The notes under the pieces: generated by a model
Database searches by the model: none
Told to the model about the DNA's origin: nothing
The model's input: the letters and a program-made list of their open reading frames with translations, nothing else
Shown here: positions 7,184 to 15,895 of the stretch, piece by piece
Layout of the letters: each line of letters opens with the position of its first letter
How positions within the stretch are numbered: the stretch's first letter is position 1
NCBI GenBank assembly: GCA_009995455.1
Contig: JAACPJ010000003.1
Span: forward strand, 141,753 to 205,752
Origin: a bacterium
Lineage (GTDB): Bacteria; Patescibacteriota; Gracilibacteria; UBA4473
Reading direction: 5' to 3'
DNA length: 64,000 nucleotides
Made by a program: the position numbers and the translations under genes

Positions 7184-9298
7184 ATGAAAACTGTGTTGGC
7201 TCTATTAAGCCTTATCATCCTGTCTTTTGGCTTAGTATGGGGAATGCCCTTACCAAAAACTGAACTTTCTAAACAGTCTTTCAGTTTTTATGATAGAGCG
7301 GGAGAACTGCTTTATAAAGAATCCGCGTTTCAAGATAAATCAGAGGCGTTGCCAGAATTTTTACAGGCGGCCATTATAGAGCTGGAAGATCAGAATTTCA
7401 GAACTCATGCAGGCGTTGATTTTAAAGCTTTGCTTAGAGCCACAACTCAGAACCTAGCAGCGGGTTCGACGGTTTCAGGGGCTTCAACGATTACGATGCA
7501 ATTAGCACGTCTTCGTTACTTAGAGCCTGAGTCTCGAAATTGGTGGTATAAAATGCGTCAAACCTTTTGGGCTTTTAAGCTGGAGCAACAACTCAGCAAG
7601 ACCGAAATTTTAAATGATTATTTAAACCGAGTGAGCCTGGGTTATAACGTAAAAGGTTTCCCAGGGGCGGCGGATCATTATTTTTCTAAGCGTCTTGACC
7701 AACTTTCAATTGGCGAAATGGCCACTTTGCTAGCAATTGTTCAGAATCCAAGCCAGTTTAATCCAATTTCTAACCCTGAGCTTTCGGTGGAGCGACGTAA
7801 TTTAATGTTGCGCCGGTTGCGTGAAGGGACGCTTATATCTGAAACAGATTTCAATTTTTGGACGGCTGAGCCTTTAGTGATCAAACCTCATATAGAAAAT
7901 TTTATCATTGCGCCTCATTTTGTTTTTTGGGTGAAAAATCAACTTTCGGAATTAAATTTACCCAATACTGAAATTAAGGTTTACACCACTTTAGATAAAA
8001 CCTTATACCAAGATACGCTTCATATTCTGCAAGAGGTGATTAAGCGTGAGCAACAAAGTAAGAAGCTTTTTAACGGCTCTGTAGTTGTTCTTGATCGTCA
8101 AAACAATATTCGGGTTATGGTTGGTAGCCCTGATTTTTTTGATGACACTATTGATGGGGCGGTTAATTTGGCCACTTCGGTGCGACAAACCGGTTCAGTA
8201 TTAAAACCATTTCTTTACACTTTAGCGTTAGAAAAAGGCCTATCGCCGGCCTCAGCTTTGAATGACCAAAAAACAATTTTCCCCGAAGGTTATCTGCCGC
8301 GAAATTTTAATATTGAAGAAGAAAACGGATCTGTTCGTTTTCGAGAAGCCTTGGCAAATTCATATAACATAGCCGCTGTTGATTTATTAAACCGAATTGG
8401 CGTTGGGAACTTTTATGCTTTGCTGCGATCGGTGGGAATTAATCTGCAAGAAAGCGTAGATGATCTTGGGCTTTCTTTAGTGCTTGGTTCAGCGCAGGCG
8501 TCGTTACTTTCTGTCACACAAGCTTTTTCTGTTTTTACGCATCAAGGCGAACTGAGAGATTTAAATTTTATTGTGTCTTTAAAAACGACCGATGGTGAAG
8601 TTATATATGAACCCGCGCCAACGGGTGTGAAAAAAGTATTTTCCACTGACAGTGCCGAGTGGGCGCAACAGGTTTTAAGTGACAATGAAGCCCGTTGGAA
8701 AAATTTTTCCCGGGGGAATAGTTTAGAACTTGATTTCCCAAGTGGTGGTAAAACAGGGACCTCTCAAGCCTTTAGAGATAATTGGGTTGTTGGATTTTCC
8801 CCTCAATTCACAGTAGGGGTTTGGGTTGGAAATGCGAATGGGGCTCCGATGATAGCTAGCTCTGGGATGCAGGGCGCGGGCCCGATTTGGCAACGAGTCA
8901 TGCAGCGCTTGCACCGCGATCAGCCACGAACTGACTTTATTTTTAAAGGAAATCGTACCTTAAGTAGGGTTTGTCGCCGACCGGGTGAAACTAATTGTTC
9001 GGAAAGAGTGCCCGTTTTTTTAACCCCAAAAGAGTTAAAAGCCTTAAATACAGTTGAGGCTTTTTTACCAGAAACCTTTCAAATTGTTTATCCGGCAGAG
9101 GGCGATGTTTTTGCCGAGGGTTCTAGTTTATTGATTCAAACCCGAGGGGCGCAGAGCCAGGTGACCGAGTATCGTCACAATGGTGCGATTCAAACGTCTC
9201 CTATATTTGAAAATTTATCGGTTGGAATGCATGCGTTTGAAGTGCGAACGCTTGACGGTGACAGCGATTTAGTTCACATTCTGGTTGAAGCATTGTAA
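7184..9298 (+). CDS. pbpC: Penicillin-binding protein 1C
   Basis: A bifunctional class A PBP (704 aa) that polymerises glycan strands and cross-links peptides outside the membrane. Residues 3-22 form the membrane anchor. The GT51 transglycosylase domain (about 45-215) holds the L-E-D-Q-N-F-x-x-H-x-G motif and G-x-S-T-I-T-M-Q-L-A-R. The transpeptidase (about 285-560) has the active-site Ser338 in SVLK, the SYN triad in ANSYNIA, and KTGT from Lys523. The C-terminal 80 residues form the biPBP_C domain characteristic of PbpC. The start at 7184 was chosen from promoter position. The alpha-2-macroglobulin gene follows after 13 bp, the classic pbpC pairing. Confidence 0.95.
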   Translation: MKTVLALLSLIILSFGLVWGMPLPKTELSKQSFSFYDRAGELLYKESAFQDKSEALPEFLQAAIIELEDQNFRTHAGVDFKALLRATTQNLAAGSTVSGASTITMQLARLRYLEPESRNWWYKMRQTFWAFKLEQQLSKTEILNDYLNRVSLGYNVKGFPGAADHYFSKRLDQLSIGEMATLLAIVQNPSQFNPISNPELSVERRNLMLRRLREGTLISETDFNFWTAEPLVIKPHIENFIIAPHFVFWVKNQLSELNLPNTEIKVYTTLDKTLYQDTLHILQEVIKREQQSKKLFNGSVVVLDRQNNIRVMVGSPDFFDDTIDGAVNLATSVRQTGSVLKPFLYTLALEKGLSPASALNDQKTIFPEGYLPRNFNIEEENGSVRFREALANSYNIAAVDLLNRIGVGNFYALLRSVGINLQESVDDLGLSLVLGSAQASLLSVTQAFSVFTHQGELRDLNFIVSLKTTDGEVIYEPAPTGVKKVFSTDSAEWAQQVLSDNEARWKNFSRGNSLELDFPSGGKTGTSQAFRDNWVVGFSPQFTVGVWVGNANGAPMIASSGMQGAGPIWQRVMQRLHRDQPRTDFIFKGNRTLSRVCRRPGETNCSERVPVFLTPKELKALNTVEAFLPETFQIVYPAEGDVFAEGSSLLIQTRGAQSQVTEYRHNGAIQTSPIFENLSVGMHAFEVRTLDGDSDLVHILVEAL

Positions 9299-9311
9299 TC
9301 ATTCAAACCCA

Positions 9312-12300
9312 ATGAAAAAGTTCGTTCTAATGGCGGTCAGCTTTATTTTAGTGGCTTGTGACAAAGTACCGAGCGCACAAGACCTGAAAGATCTAGCCGA
9401 GATTGAAATTAACTTAGCCGATATTAATTTTGAAAATCCTGCAGAAATTGATTTTATTTCTCCAGCAGAAAATTCAACAAATGTTAAAGGGTTGACGCCA
9501 ATCACGCTGTTATGGAAAGAACCCGTATTAGCCTTACAAAATCAACAACAGGCGAAAGCTTTTTTAGGGAAATATATAACGATTAGCCCTGAGCAAGAAG
9601 GGGAATGGCGGACGCTTGGAACAAGTGGAATTATGTTTCAGCCGCTAGAGCCTTGGAAACCTTCAACCAAATATACTTTAGGGGCTACGCCAGAAATTTT
9701 GGCTGACTTTTCTTACAGTTTTGAGACCGAGCGTTTAAGTTTGAATAGCAGTGACACGGATTTATTGGTCTCTAAAGAACCTATTCGTTTAAATTTTAAC
9801 CAAGAAGTTTCATTAGGATCGCTCGAGAAAGCCATTAGTTTGACCTCTATAGCGCCGACAAAAATAGACATCACTTATGGAACCAAAATCGATGAAAATG
9901 AAGAAAAAATAACCGATAAATCGATTTTAGTCTTAACGCCACAGTCTTCTTGGCCTGAAGCTACTTTATATACGTTAACGATTGCGGCTCCAGGGAGTTA
10001 CTCCATAGATGGACCTTTGCCATTAGAAGAACCTATAAACTTAGAATTTACGACCGCTGGTCCTTTTGAACTTTCTCAATTTCAAGCGCCACCTTTTCAT
10101 CAAAGATCCGCTGTGTTTACTTTTTCGTCTTTGGTTTCAAGTAAAACGTTTGCCGAGAATTTAGTGATTAAACCAGAACCAAAAAATTCATTAGTAGAAG
10201 AAGCCCTTAAATACTGGGTGGAAAACAGCTACGACAGCCAAAACTTTTATTTAAGCCCGCCAGATGGAGCGTGGGATCCTGAAGTAGAATACGAAATTAG
10301 TTTTAAGCCTGGATTTACAGATACCGCTGGCCGAAATTTGAAATCTAACGTGCCGTTCAAATTTCAAACCAACTTAGAAACTTTTTTTAGTCCGGTTTAT
10401 ATACCGGCGAACTACACCGTTTTTGCTCGTGACGCCAAACTTGAACCAACATTTGTTTATGGTGGTAACACCACTCAATTAACGGTGTCGCTTAATGGAC
10501 AAACTAAAACCTATCCGATTCCAGGTTCTTTGAAAAAAAGAAAAATTTGGACGCTGGATTTACCAAATCAGTTTCCACAAATTTTTAATACTGAGGGCCA
10601 AATTATACCAGGGAATTACAAATTAAATGTGGTAGCAGATTTTAAAGAAGATAATCGGTTTGCTTCTTTTGAAACGCGTTTCTTTGTTTCAGATTTTTCG
10701 GTTGAAATTAAAAGTGCTCCTAATGATAAAGTCCAAGTTTACGCTCAACCCTATCCTGGTGAAACGGCTTTAGCCGAGGCTTTAAATATGGAGTTTTTTG
10801 TAGGAGATTGGCAAACAGAACGACGTTACAACCAAGTAAATGGCGTTGAAAGTGGTTATGAAACGATGATTCCACAGGGACAATTTAAAAGTGTAAAAGT
10901 CACGAGCGGGGATAAAGTCGGTTACGGTACACCACAGTTTAATCAAGGCATGAGCCCGTGGGATACGCAGGCTGAATTTGGTGATTGGCAATACAGCCAA
11001 ACTTATTCGGGAGCGCTGTTTACCGATCGTCCCTTATACAAACCAAACCAAAAAATTTACTTCAAAGGCTTGCTTCGGGAGCTCCAATTATTTGGTAAAA
11101 ATTTTCCCTTAAAACCCGTAAGCGATAGTGCACTAGATTTAAATTATGAAATAGTGGTTTTTGACCCAGAATACAATGAAGTTGACCGCTTTAAGGGCGT
11201 GTCAGCCGCTGGTAGCTTTAATGGGGAATATATGATTCCGGAAGCTGCTAAATTAGGGAATTACCGCTTAGTTTTTAATATTATGAATGCTGACGGCACG
11301 TCTCCTTTTAGTATGGAAACGCCTTTTTGGGTTGAGGAATATCGAAAGCCAAACTTCTTAATCGAGAGTTCTTTTTCTGACACGACCGCCATTTTAGAGG
11401 AAACTTTAACCGCGAAAATCAGTGCGCAGTATGCTTTTGGTGGAGCCATTACTAACAAACCTTTAAATTACACGGTGACTTTATTTGGGAATGAAAGATG
11501 TCGTTTCTGGTGCTGGGGACCACAAACAAGAAAAGATAAAGTGATTACATCTGGAGAAGCTTTGCTAGATGAGAATGGTGAATTTGCTTTGGAAATTGAG
11601 CTTAAGGATTTGGATTTAACCAATATTGATTGGAACTTGTTAACGCTCAATGCCACCGTAAATGTGAGTGATGCTGAACAAAGTTCTACCGAAATTTCAA
11701 TTCCATTTGAAACCGCAAATCGAGAGATCGTGCTGAAAGCGATTCCAAATTTCTTAGCCACACAAGAGACCGCAAAACTGGGCGGTTCGGTTAAAAACTT
11801 AACGGGTGATTTAATCGTTTCGGCTCCAGTTAAATTGCGATTGCTACAAACGAAATGGGTTCGCAATGAAAGAAAAAATGCAGATGGCAACTTTTATGGT
11901 GAATGGGAATCGATTGAAACAGAAGTAAAATCGGTTCAAACTAAAACCAACGAAAAAGGAGAATTTGAATTTGATTTCACCGCTCCAACCTCTGGTGGAG
12001 AGTATATTTTCCAATTTGAAACCACAGACGATAAAGGTCGACTCGCGTTGCTCGATAAATATTTCTGGGTGGCCGGGAATGATTTAGATCAAGTCAGAGA
12101 AAATAATACGAACAATATTTTATGGCTGTTTCCAAATCAAGATACATACAAAATTGGTGAGACGGTCGAAGTGTTTTCCCCGAATGCTGAATTTGAACCA
12201 ACGCGAGTGCATGCTACTTTAGAACGTGGCGAAGTGTTTGAAACGCTCGATTTTAACGTTGAAAATAGCACCGTTTCATTTGTGGTGGAAGATTGGATGA

Positions 12301-14843
12301 GCCCAAATGTATTTGTTTCAATACTGGTAGAGGGGATTGATGAAGCGGGAGAAATGCAGGTTAAGTGGGGCGCGCATCCGATTAAAATTGAAGATACAAG
12401 TCATACCTTGCAGCTTAAAGTAACGCCTGAAAAAATGATGTACCGTCCGGGAGATGAAGTGGTGCTGAATGTTGAAACTCAAGTCGCAAACCAAGGTCAA
12501 GCGGCTGAAGTGGCTATAGCCGTAGTGGATGAAACTTTGCTGGCTTTGAAAGCTCGAGTACCACTCGATTTGATGGAGTCTTTAATTGGAAAATGGCCAC
12601 TCGGGGTTTCTACTTATCATACGTTAGCCAATTTTATGTCGGCTAAAGAAATGGCCGCTATTATGGAAGAAGTTCGACAAATTGCCGACCGAATGGAGAT
12701 GGGCTTTGGTGGTGGTGGCGGTAAAGGGGATGATTTTAAACCGCGAGGAGACTTTAGAGATACGGCTGAATTTGTCGCTAAATTGGAAACTGGCGCTGAT
12801 GGAAAGGGGACCTATAGTTTCAAATTACCAGACAACCTTACTACCTGGAATATCTTTGCGGTAGGGGCTACAAAAAATAATGCTTTTGGTACGAACACTT
12901 CAGATTTTCAAGTCTCATTGCCTTTATTGATTTCGGAAATTGTTCCAAATTTCTTTCAAGCTGGCGACGAACTTGAATTAGGCTTACTAGTTTATCGCGA
13001 TGATAGTGAAGTTAAAAAAGAAGATATTTTGGTGTCTTTGAATTTACCACCTGAAATAGAAGTGGTGGGGGATTCTGAAAAAACGGTCAGTGTTGGCAAA
13101 GAAGCTCGAGTTTATTTTACTGTAAGAGTGAAACCTTCTCTTGAGTCTAAAACGATTAACTTTGGATACACCATTGAAAGTGAAGCTTCACAGTTAAAAG
13201 ATGCTATTGCCTTAGAGCGTGAAATTTTGCCACCGGCCATGAGTTTGGCGGCAGCTGATTTTCAGAGAGTAGAAAATACTTATAATGTTCAAACTCTAGT
13301 CGATCCAAAATCGATCAACTCAAGCTTAACGGTTAAAATTTTTGCATCGCTTTCTAACTCGCTTGAAACATTGATTGATGTGGCTGAAAAAATTAACTAT
13401 GGCTGCACCGAGCAACGTTTGTCTTTACTTGTGTCTAAAATTTATCAGAACAACTTAGATAAATCTTTGAACCGTGAAGTACCAAATTTAGCGCTTGATG
13501 AACTGGTTGAAACCCGGGATCAAATTGAAAAAAGTTTTATTGAAGGTGGTGGTTACGCTTTTTGGGAAGATTCAAATCGTGCGAACTTCTGGGTGACAAC
13601 ACAAGTATTGGAATACGCCCCCTTATTGGCTGAAAATAATATGCCTTTAAATCAGGAGCATTTAAGCGTATCTGCAGATTTCCTGAGAACTGAACTCTTT
13701 AAAACGTGTGACGATGGATTGAACTGGCAGTGTCCTGATCCAATTTCAAGAACTCATGCGGCTTCAGTACTAGTAGATTACAATCGGTTCGGGGTGAATG
13801 ATTTAGACTTCTTAAAAAGTTATACTAATTCTTTAGAAGGGAAAATCCGTTGGATTCGAACGGCTCAGAAACTTGGGGATTTATCGCCAGCATTAGAAAC
13901 CCTTAAGACACAGTATTTAACCGCGATTACTCAAAGCTATAAAAGAGAAGATCGTTACGGGTTTTGGAGTGAAACCGATGGCGCTTTTTACTCGCAAGAT
14001 GAACGATTGACGGCTTTGATTTTTGAAACTTTGATGAATCAGAATGCCTTTGAAAATGAGTATGAGTTTATCGCGCGTTATTTGTCTGAAAGTCAGAAAG
14101 AATCACTCTCTGGAAATTCATCGATGCATGTTTTGAAAACATTAGCCCAATACGTTCAAACTCAAGAAACGGCTTCGGTGGGTGCGAATTTTAATCTTAA
14201 AAATATAACCGCAAATCAAACTTTGCTCGAAGGCACTTTGGCTCATTTAGAGGACGTTAAAACTTACAGTGCTACGAAGGTTGAACAAAGCCGTCAAAGC
14301 TATGAATTAACCACCGATAAACCAGTATTAATGGATTTTGTTTTAACTGAAACATTGCCAGCCTCAGACGTCGTTGCGAACGCCAAAGGTTTTTGGATTG
14401 AAAGAGAAGTGAATCTTTTACAGGGGTTAGAAGGCCAGCCTTTAAAAGACGATAGCTTACAGCTGGGAGAAAACTATTTAGTCAAATTAAAGATCGTGAC
14501 TCCTCGGGCACATAGACAAGTTTTAGTCGAAGACCCAATTCCAAGTGGAGTTGAAATTGTAAATTTTAATTTTGATAACGCTGACCAAACTTTAGAAGGC
14601 GCTCTTGGGACTGAGAATTGTGATTGGGGATGGTGTCAGCCATTAATTTCTCATCAAGAATACCGTTTAGATAGAGCTCGATTCTTTATTGATTACTTGC
14701 CGGCTGGCACTCATGAAATCACTTATATTCTTAGACCTAGATTAGCTGGTGACTTTGAATGGTTACCCGCTAAAGTTGAAGAGATGTATTTCCCTGAGAT
14801 TGCAGCCAACACCGCTGGAAGAAAAATTGAAATTAAAAAATAA
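9312..14843 (+). CDS. Alpha-2-macroglobulin family lipoprotein with thioester
   Basis: A very large envelope lipoprotein (1843 aa) of the bacterial alpha-2-macroglobulin class (YfhM/ECAM-like), thought to trap foreign proteases. The start at 9312 gives a lipobox ending FILVAC. The N-terminal third holds beta-sandwich MG-type domains, then the MG2 pattern (YSGALFTDRPLYKPNQKIYFKG split by normal spacing). A Met/Gly-rich stretch with GFGGGGGKGDD at about 1130 lies where a bait or linker is expected, followed by LPDNLTTWNIFAVGAT. The thioester motif GCTEQ is intact, with Cys at residue 1365 and Gln three residues later, followed by the alpha-helical TED. It is co-transcribed with pbpC, suggesting linked defence and cell-wall repair. 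Confidence 0.93.
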   Translation: MKKFVLMAVSFILVACDKVPSAQDLKDLAEIEINLADINFENPAEIDFISPAENSTNVKGLTPITLLWKEPVLALQNQQQAKAFLGKYITISPEQEGEWRTLGTSGIMFQPLEPWKPSTKYTLGATPEILADFSYSFETERLSLNSSDTDLLVSKEPIRLNFNQEVSLGSLEKAISLTSIAPTKIDITYGTKIDENEEKITDKSILVLTPQSSWPEATLYTLTIAAPGSYSIDGPLPLEEPINLEFTTAGPFELSQFQAPPFHQRSAVFTFSSLVSSKTFAENLVIKPEPKNSLVEEALKYWVENSYDSQNFYLSPPDGAWDPEVEYEISFKPGFTDTAGRNLKSNVPFKFQTNLETFFSPVYIPANYTVFARDAKLEPTFVYGGNTTQLTVSLNGQTKTYPIPGSLKKRKIWTLDLPNQFPQIFNTEGQIIPGNYKLNVVADFKEDNRFASFETRFFVSDFSVEIKSAPNDKVQVYAQPYPGETALAEALNMEFFVGDWQTERRYNQVNGVESGYETMIPQGQFKSVKVTSGDKVGYGTPQFNQGMSPWDTQAEFGDWQYSQTYSGALFTDRPLYKPNQKIYFKGLLRELQLFGKNFPLKPVSDSALDLNYEIVVFDPEYNEVDRFKGVSAAGSFNGEYMIPEAAKLGNYRLVFNIMNADGTSPFSMETPFWVEEYRKPNFLIESSFSDTTAILEETLTAKISAQYAFGGAITNKPLNYTVTLFGNERCRFWCWGPQTRKDKVITSGEALLDENGEFALEIELKDLDLTNIDWNLLTLNATVNVSDAEQSSTEISIPFETANREIVLKAIPNFLATQETAKLGGSVKNLTGDLIVSAPVKLRLLQTKWVRNERKNADGNFYGEWESIETEVKSVQTKTNEKGEFEFDFTAPTSGGEYIFQFETTDDKGRLALLDKYFWVAGNDLDQVRENNTNNILWLFPNQDTYKIGETVEVFSPNAEFEPTRVHATLERGEVFETLDFNVENSTVSFVVEDWMSPNVFVSILVEGIDEAGEMQVKWGAHPIKIEDTSHTLQLKVTPEKMMYRPGDEVVLNVETQVANQGQAAEVAIAVVDETLLALKARVPLDLMESLIGKWPLGVSTYHTLANFMSAKEMAAIMEEVRQIADRMEMGFGGGGGKGDDFKPRGDFRDTAEFVAKLETGADGKGTYSFKLPDNLTTWNIFAVGATKNNAFGTNTSDFQVSLPLLISEIVPNFFQAGDELELGLLVYRDDSEVKKEDILVSLNLPPEIEVVGDSEKTVSVGKEARVYFTVRVKPSLESKTINFGYTIESEASQLKDAIALEREILPPAMSLAAADFQRVENTYNVQTLVDPKSINSSLTVKIFASLSNSLETLIDVAEKINYGCTEQRLSLLVSKIYQNNLDKSLNREVPNLALDELVETRDQIEKSFIEGGGYAFWEDSNRANFWVTTQVLEYAPLLAENNMPLNQEHLSVSADFLRTELFKTCDDGLNWQCPDPISRTHAASVLVDYNRFGVNDLDFLKSYTNSLEGKIRWIRTAQKLGDLSPALETLKTQYLTAITQSYKREDRYGFWSETDGAFYSQDERLTALIFETLMNQNAFENEYEFIARYLSESQKESLSGNSSMHVLKTLAQYVQTQETASVGANFNLKNITANQTLLEGTLAHLEDVKTYSATKVEQSRQSYELTTDKPVLMDFVLTETLPASDVVANAKGFWIEREVNLLQGLEGQPLKDDSLQLGENYLVKLKIVTPRAHRQVLVEDPIPSGVEIVNFNFDNADQTLEGALGTENCDWGWCQPLISHQEYRLDRARFFIDYLPAGTHEITYILRPRLAGDFEWLPAKVEEMYFPEIAANTAGRKIEIKK

Positions 14844-14876
14844 GAGCTCGAAGTCGAAACTTATAAGCCCTTTAGA

Positions 14877-14910
14877 AACTCTGAATCTTAATATAGATTC
14901 AGAGTTTTTT
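14877..14910. terminator. Terminator after the alpha-2-macroglobulin gene
   Basis: ACTCTGAATCT pairs with AGATTCAGAGT across a six-base loop and a T run follows. It lies between two convergent genes; the T tract abuts the stop of the FNR-type gene at 14909. Confidence 0.9.
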
Positions 14911-15646
14911 AGTTAAAGCGTTCCATAAAGATTTGTTCCTTGGCAAAACCTTTTTCCTGTAAAATTTCTTGAACCGATTTTACCATTGCTCCATTTCCAC
15001 ATAAATAGAATTCAAAATCATCATTTTTTTCAAAGCTTTCTAGAATATTTGTGATTCGGCAGTTCATGGCTTCGCACTTTAAACCGGCTGGGATTTTTAA
15101 ATTCGCATCTCTTGATAAACCCAGTTGAACTTTGAGTTCGGCACCCCATTGGTTCACTTCTTCTAAATAGGCTAAATCATCTGCATTTTGGCCCCCGTAC
15201 AGCAATGTCATAGCTCGAGGAGTATCTCTGGCAGCTTCAGTTTTAATCATCGCTCTAAAGGGCGCTATTCCAGTTCCCGTAGCACAGAATACTAAATGGG
15301 CTTGAGTATTTTCAGATAAAGTAAAATGACCAAAGGGGCCTTTGAATGGGAACGCATCTCCTATTTCGGCGGCATTTAGGGCTTCACTTCCAACACCTCC
15401 TGCAACAATTCGTACCATCAACTCTAGTGTCTTTTCGTCTGGGGTTGAAGCAATTGAATAAGCCCGCCAAGCCGTTTGGCTAAAACCGAGAGAAACAAAC
15501 TGCCCGGCAGAGAAATTAAATGCCCCTTCATAATTTTCACCGGTCAAGGTTTTTAGGTTTGATAAACTAAAGTTAAGTTTAAGGGTGTCGGTGGCGGCTA
15601 TTTCTTTTGAAACTAAAACTAGTTCTCCGGTTAAAATCGTATTCAT
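14909..15646 (-). CDS. Ferredoxin-NADP reductase-type flavoprotein
   Basis: An FAD-dependent oxidoreductase of 245 aa. The N-terminal FAD-binding beta-barrel carries R-A-Y-S-I-A-S at about residue 60, and a V-R-I-V-A-G-G-V-G-S loop contacts the pyrophosphate. The NAD(P)-binding half has F-C-A-T-G-T-G-I-A-P-F-R near residue 116, L-L-Y-G-G, and a late Y-L-C-G-N-G motif. These features place it in the FNR superfamily, moving electrons between NAD(P)H and an iron-sulfur partner. It is the last gene of a three-gene operon and follows the [2Fe-2S] ferredoxin gene by three bases, which is its obvious partner. Confidence 0.88.
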   Translation of the reverse strand: MNTILTGELVLVSKEIAATDTLKLNFSLSNLKTLTGENYEGAFNFSAGQFVSLGFSQTAWRAYSIASTPDEKTLELMVRIVAGGVGSEALNAAEIGDAFPFKGPFGHFTLSENTQAHLVFCATGTGIAPFRAMIKTEAARDTPRAMTLLYGGQNADDLAYLEEVNQWGAELKVQLGLSRDANLKIPAGLKCEAMNCRITNILESFEKNDDFEFYLCGNGAMVKSVQEILQEKGFAKEQIFMERFN

Positions 15647-15649
15647 AAG

Positions 15650-15895
15650 CTATTTTTTAAGGATGTTTTTTAAAATTTCGGCTAGGCCAGGGCCTGTCAC
15701 ATTGGAGTAATCTACGGGGTCTTTATCAGATTCGAAACGAACATTTACCGCTGATTCGCATTTTCCCAGGCAAGCACAAGGCTCTACCTTTAGGGCCGTT
15801 TCAGACCCAGCTAGTTCGGCTTTGGCTCGATCAAATAAATAGGCTGAACCGTAATCACTGCATACTCTACCGGTGCAGATTTTCAGACGGTTCAT
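15650..15895 (-). CDS. Thioredoxin-like [2Fe-2S] ferredoxin
   Basis: A protein of 81 aa with four spaced cysteine ligands of the thioredoxin-like ferredoxin/NuoE type: C7-x4-C12 near the N-terminus (ICTGRVCS) and a later CxxxC in PCACLGKCE, followed by V-N-V-R-F. It probably carries one [2Fe-2S] cluster. Its ATG overlaps the TAA of the upstream PP2C-like gene by one base (TAATG), so translation is coupled, and the reductase gene follows after three bases. An electron-transfer role with that reductase is a reasonable inference. Confidence 0.85.
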   Translation of the reverse strand: MNRLKICTGRVCSDYGSAYLFDRAKAELAGSETALKVEPCACLGKCESAVNVRFESDKDPVDYSNVTGPGLAEILKNILKK

